Origin: an uncultured Oscillospiraceae bacterium
GTDB taxonomy: Bacteria; Bacillota; Clostridia; Oscillospirales; Oscillospiraceae
Assembly (NCBI GenBank): GCA_934567115.1
Contig: CAKTJA010000004.1
Location: 1 to 36,453, forward strand
DNA: 36,453 bases
Reading direction: 5' to 3'
Of the stretch, positions 34,501 to 36,453 are shown in pieces. The notes beneath the pieces are model-generated. The model made no database searches. It was not told where the DNA came from and worked only from the letters and a program-made list of their open reading frames with translations. Each line of letters begins with the position of its first letter. The first letter of the stretch is position 1. The translations under genes and the position numbers were made by a program.

Positions 34501-35949
34501 ATGGAAAACAACCAGATGCTGCCCTTTGAGCGAAACCGCTACTACGTCGGGAAGCTGCTGACCTCCGCAGACTTTCAGACCGAGCAGACCTACGGGAATC
34601 ACAAGCGCTGCTTTTTGAACGAGATGATGTTCGGCAGCGGGATCGTCTGCGGACTCGGCGTATACAGTCTGGACGACCTGTCCGTTATGGTGGACTCCGG
34701 CATGGCGGTGGACGGCTGCGGAAGAGAGATCGCCGTGGAAAGCCCCGTTGTGCGGAAGCTTTCGGCGGTGGACGGCTTTGAGGAGCTGGAGAGCGACCGG
34801 GCGACGCTGTGCCTGCAATACCGGGAGGAGGACGTTCACCCGGTATACACCGTGCGCGGCGGCGAAAGCGGAGAGAGCTATGAGTGCAACCGCATCCGCG
34901 AGGGCTGGAACCTGTTTTTGCGCGACAGCGCGTCCCTTCAGCCGGTCTCTCCGCCCGAGCCGGAGTTTCTGGCGACGGCGACGCTTTATAAGGATGAGGA
35001 TTACGAGGTCGTCTGCGCCATGCCCGCGCAGAGCCCGTGCGGCGCGTCGGTCCGGATGGACGTCACCGTGCGCCGTCTGCGCAGCGAGGCGGGGCCGCTC
35101 ACGCTGCGGACGGCGATCCAGACGCCGGCGTTCACCGGCGAGGACGGCGGTCACGAGTTGCCGATCGAGATATTGGAGCTTTGCCCGGATGACGAGGCCG
35201 TGCTGCACCGCTTCCTGACGGCGCAGCCCTCGCCGGCCGAGGAGTCCGTGCTGCTGGCGGACAGCCGCAGCATCCACGTCCGCGTGGGAGACACGGAGAG
35301 AACGGCCGGGGAGAATTTTACCATGCGCTCCGGTGTGGTGGACGTCTCCGCGCCGCGCATCATTGATCAGGCGATCGCCGCCGCAGGGCTGGAGATGCGC
35401 GCCGCCGCAGGGGGACAGGATTACGTTCCGCTGGCGGAGATCGTGCTTCAGCGCACCCGCAGCGCCTATCTGATCGAGGAGGTCCGCACCACGGAGGTGC
35501 GGCAGTACATAAGAACGGCGGCGAGCGCCGCGCTGCGTCAGGAGCTGGAGGCGTGGTTCCGCCCCGCCGCGTCCGCCGCTGCGGAAACGCCGACGGTGCG
35601 GAGGGCGCAGAGCGCGGCGGAGCGTCAGGCGGCGCCCATCTATGCCACCGGCGTGTGCGAGATCCCGCTGGGGGCCGGCATGCGCAGAGGGCAGATCGCC
35701 TATTCCGACGAGATCATCCACGGCCTTGGCCCCGGAACGGTGTTCGTGTCCGTGGGCACGGAGTATCTGGCCGACGATCCGAAGCTCGGCTCCCCCGCGC
35801 GCAGCACCATTTACGGCGACATCAGCCTGTTCCCGCGCGAGCAGATCACCGCCGCGTCTGCGGAAACGGCGGTCAAGGTGATGAACGACCGGGGCAGCTC
35901 GATCTTGACGGTGGGGGCGGTGCTGGAATCGCGGGTGGCCTCCACCTGA
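34501..35949 (+). CDS. Tail/injection-cluster-associated protein, 3' end chimeric
   Basis: The frame encodes 482 residues from the ATG preceded by GTGAGGA; an ATG 24 nt earlier has no ribosome binding site. The N-terminus (ERNRYYVGKLLTSADFQTEQ, then FLNEMMFGSGIVCGLGV and DSGMAVDGCGREIAV) matches a recurrent family I associate with phage-tail-like or contractile injection gene clusters, where its role is unknown. This is a recollection of pattern, not a database result. No signal peptide or membrane segment is seen. The body continues through GTEYLADDPKLGSPARSTIYGDISLFPRE. The last ~18 residues, after NDRGS, are read from the antisense of a surface-protein gene, so the native C-terminus is missing. 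Confidence 0.62.
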   Translation: MENNQMLPFERNRYYVGKLLTSADFQTEQTYGNHKRCFLNEMMFGSGIVCGLGVYSLDDLSVMVDSGMAVDGCGREIAVESPVVRKLSAVDGFEELESDRATLCLQYREEDVHPVYTVRGGESGESYECNRIREGWNLFLRDSASLQPVSPPEPEFLATATLYKDEDYEVVCAMPAQSPCGASVRMDVTVRRLRSEAGPLTLRTAIQTPAFTGEDGGHELPIEILELCPDDEAVLHRFLTAQPSPAEESVLLADSRSIHVRVGDTERTAGENFTMRSGVVDVSAPRIIDQAIAAAGLEMRAAAGGQDYVPLAEIVLQRTRSAYLIEEVRTTEVRQYIRTAASAALRQELEAWFRPAASAAAETPTVRRAQSAAERQAAPIYATGVCEIPLGAGMRRGQIAYSDEIIHGLGPGTVFVSVGTEYLADDPKLGSPARSTIYGDISLFPREQITAASAETAVKVMNDRGSSILTVGAVLESRVAST

Positions 35950-36453
35950 ACGGGGGCCGTGACCGGCTCGCCGTTGCGCTTGGCGGTCTCGATGGCCTTG
36001 CTGCTGAGGGTGGTCTCCGCCGTGGTCTGACCGTTTTTGTCGGTCTTCACCGTGCCGGTGGAGCCGTCAGCGGCCTTGGTCTCGGTGACGGAGCTGCCGT
36101 CCTTTCTGGTCTCGGTCTTGGAGACAGAGCCGTCCTTGGCGGTGGTGGTGGCGATGACCGTGCCGTCGGCCTTGATCTCGGTTTTGGTGACGGAGCCGTC
36201 GGCATTGGTGGTGGTGGTCGTCTTGCTGGCAGATGAGGAACCGCCTCCGCCGGAGGAGGAGCCTCCGCCGGAGGAGGAGCCGCCGCCGGAGGAGGAGCCG
36301 CCGCCGGAGGTGACGGCGTAGAGGGTCACGCTGCCGGTGGCTCCGTTATAATTGTCGGCGTCTGCGGGGGTAAAGTTCCAGGTGTATTCGGTGTTGGCCT
36401 GGACCTGGGTGGAGGCGGGCAGAGGCTTGCCGTCCTTGTCCACCCACTGCACC
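35811..36453 (-). CDS. S-layer-like surface protein fragment, both ends broken
   Basis: The gene enters from the right edge, so its N-terminus is missing. From 36453 it shows an Ig-like/MBG-type repeat end (YTWNFTPADADNYNG), a Gly/Ser linker from an 18-bp tandem repeat, then a Thr/Lys/Asp-rich stalk (TNADGSVTKTEIKADG; KDGSSVTETKAADGSTG). The segment VTAPVQVEATRDSSTAPTVK then leads to IELPR. In clostridial surface proteins this region normally continues with GAGSVKVEIPV-like sequence and C-terminal SLH repeats. Here, after IELPR (about 35890), it becomes the antisense of the neighbouring plus-strand gene and stops at 35811. Only 35890-36453 is therefore genuine. It is expected to be a secreted cell-surface protein. 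Confidence 0.7.
   Translation of the reverse strand, partial: VQWVDKDGKPLPASTQVQANTEYTWNFTPADADNYNGATGSVTLYAVTSGGGSSSGGGSSSGGGSSSGGGGSSSASKTTTTTNADGSVTKTEIKADGTVIATTTAKDGSVSKTETRKDGSSVTETKAADGSTGTVKTDKNGQTTAETTLSSKAIETAKRNGEPVTAPVQVEATRDSSTAPTVKIELPRSFITLTAVSADAAVICSRGNRLMSP
35872..35909. other. Junction between two oppositely oriented genes
   Basis: The plus-strand gene appears native up to about AVKVMNDRG (ending near 35892), and the minus-strand gene up to about VKIELPR (ending near 35890). The shared bases around CCGGGGC lie at the switch. A short inverted repeat, GTCAAG (35872-35877) and CTTGAC (35904-35909), flanks it. Either a true inversion breakpoint or an assembly join would look like this. 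Confidence 0.55.
36252..36305. repeat. 18-bp tandem repeat coding a Gly/Ser linker
   Basis: Three tandem 18-bp units (GGAGGAGGAGCC plus TCCGCC or GCCGCC) are followed by a partial fourth. On the minus strand they encode GGGSSS repeats between the Ig-like part and the charged stalk of the surface protein. Such repeats are prone to length change. Confidence 0.85.

Noticed and set aside
36252..36305. CRISPR-like repeats
   Set aside because: They are contiguous 18-bp units without spacers and encode a Gly/Ser linker.

Overview
The window is a GC-rich stretch of what is most likely a low-oxygen, spore-forming Firmicute of the class Clostridia, perhaps Oscillospiraceae. This is inferred from gene content: a sigma-E-type spoIIID, an SLH-domain surface protein, an LCP (LytR-CpsA-Psr) cell-wall ligase, ECF-type vitamin uptake, a BMP-type nucleoside importer, Gram-positive lipoproteins and no outer-membrane genes. 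No tRNA, rRNA, CRISPR array, IS element or phage integrase was recognised. Both ends are cut genes: clpB on the left and an S-layer-like surface protein on the right.

Layout. 1-2.8 kb (minus): a ribbon-helix-helix gene followed 22 nt later by clpB, driven by a clear sigma-A promoter with paired palindromes just upstream. 2.9-4.9 kb: a MocR/PdxR-type regulator divergent from an ECF S component, probably for a B6-like vitamin; the regulator has Arg where the PLP lysine should be. 4.9-6.7 kb: a soluble PlsC-like acyltransferase carrying a zinc ribbon, then a small XRE regulator with its own zinc ribbon. 7.1-9.4 kb: feoA-feoB ferrous iron uptake. 9.5-12.8 kb (minus): htpG and mnmE. 13.0-16.0 kb: spoIIID, then an LCP protein and an SLH-transglutaminase protein as one operon. 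16.3-21.4 kb (minus): a complete BMP-family nucleoside ABC importer. 21.5-24.4 kb (minus): zur-znuA-znuC-znuB behind a promoter overlapped by a perfect 29-bp palindrome. 24.6-26.4 kb: an orphan PhnD-like lipoprotein convergent with a diacylglycerol-kinase-family enzyme. 26.6-33.7 kb: a seven-gene plus-strand operon with an AI-2E-family membrane protein, a complete peptide-type ABC importer and a DUF3810 metalloprotease-like protein. 33.7-34.5 kb: a gene-poor region holding a probable small minus-strand transcription unit and a long GC-rich leader with two promoters. 34.5-36.45 kb: a protein of a family I associate with contractile injection or tail clusters, running head-on into a fragment of an S-layer-like gene on the other strand.

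The two observations most worth following are these. (i) A twin-hairpin 3'-end element is present twice (6.75-6.99 kb and 15.99-16.22 kb). Both copies have the same ordered hairpins with compensatory base changes, and in each copy a hairpin is duplicated at both ends while its sequence differs between copies. (ii) Near 35.89 kb two unrelated coding sequences on opposite strands break off into each other. This is either an inversion breakpoint or an assembly chimera.

Metal homeostasis (Feo, Znu/Zur, two zinc-ribbon proteins), envelope biogenesis (LCP, SLH protein, acyltransferase, diacylglycerol kinase) and proteostasis (ClpB, HtpG) are the main themes. The window otherwise looks like chromosomal core rather than an acquired island.
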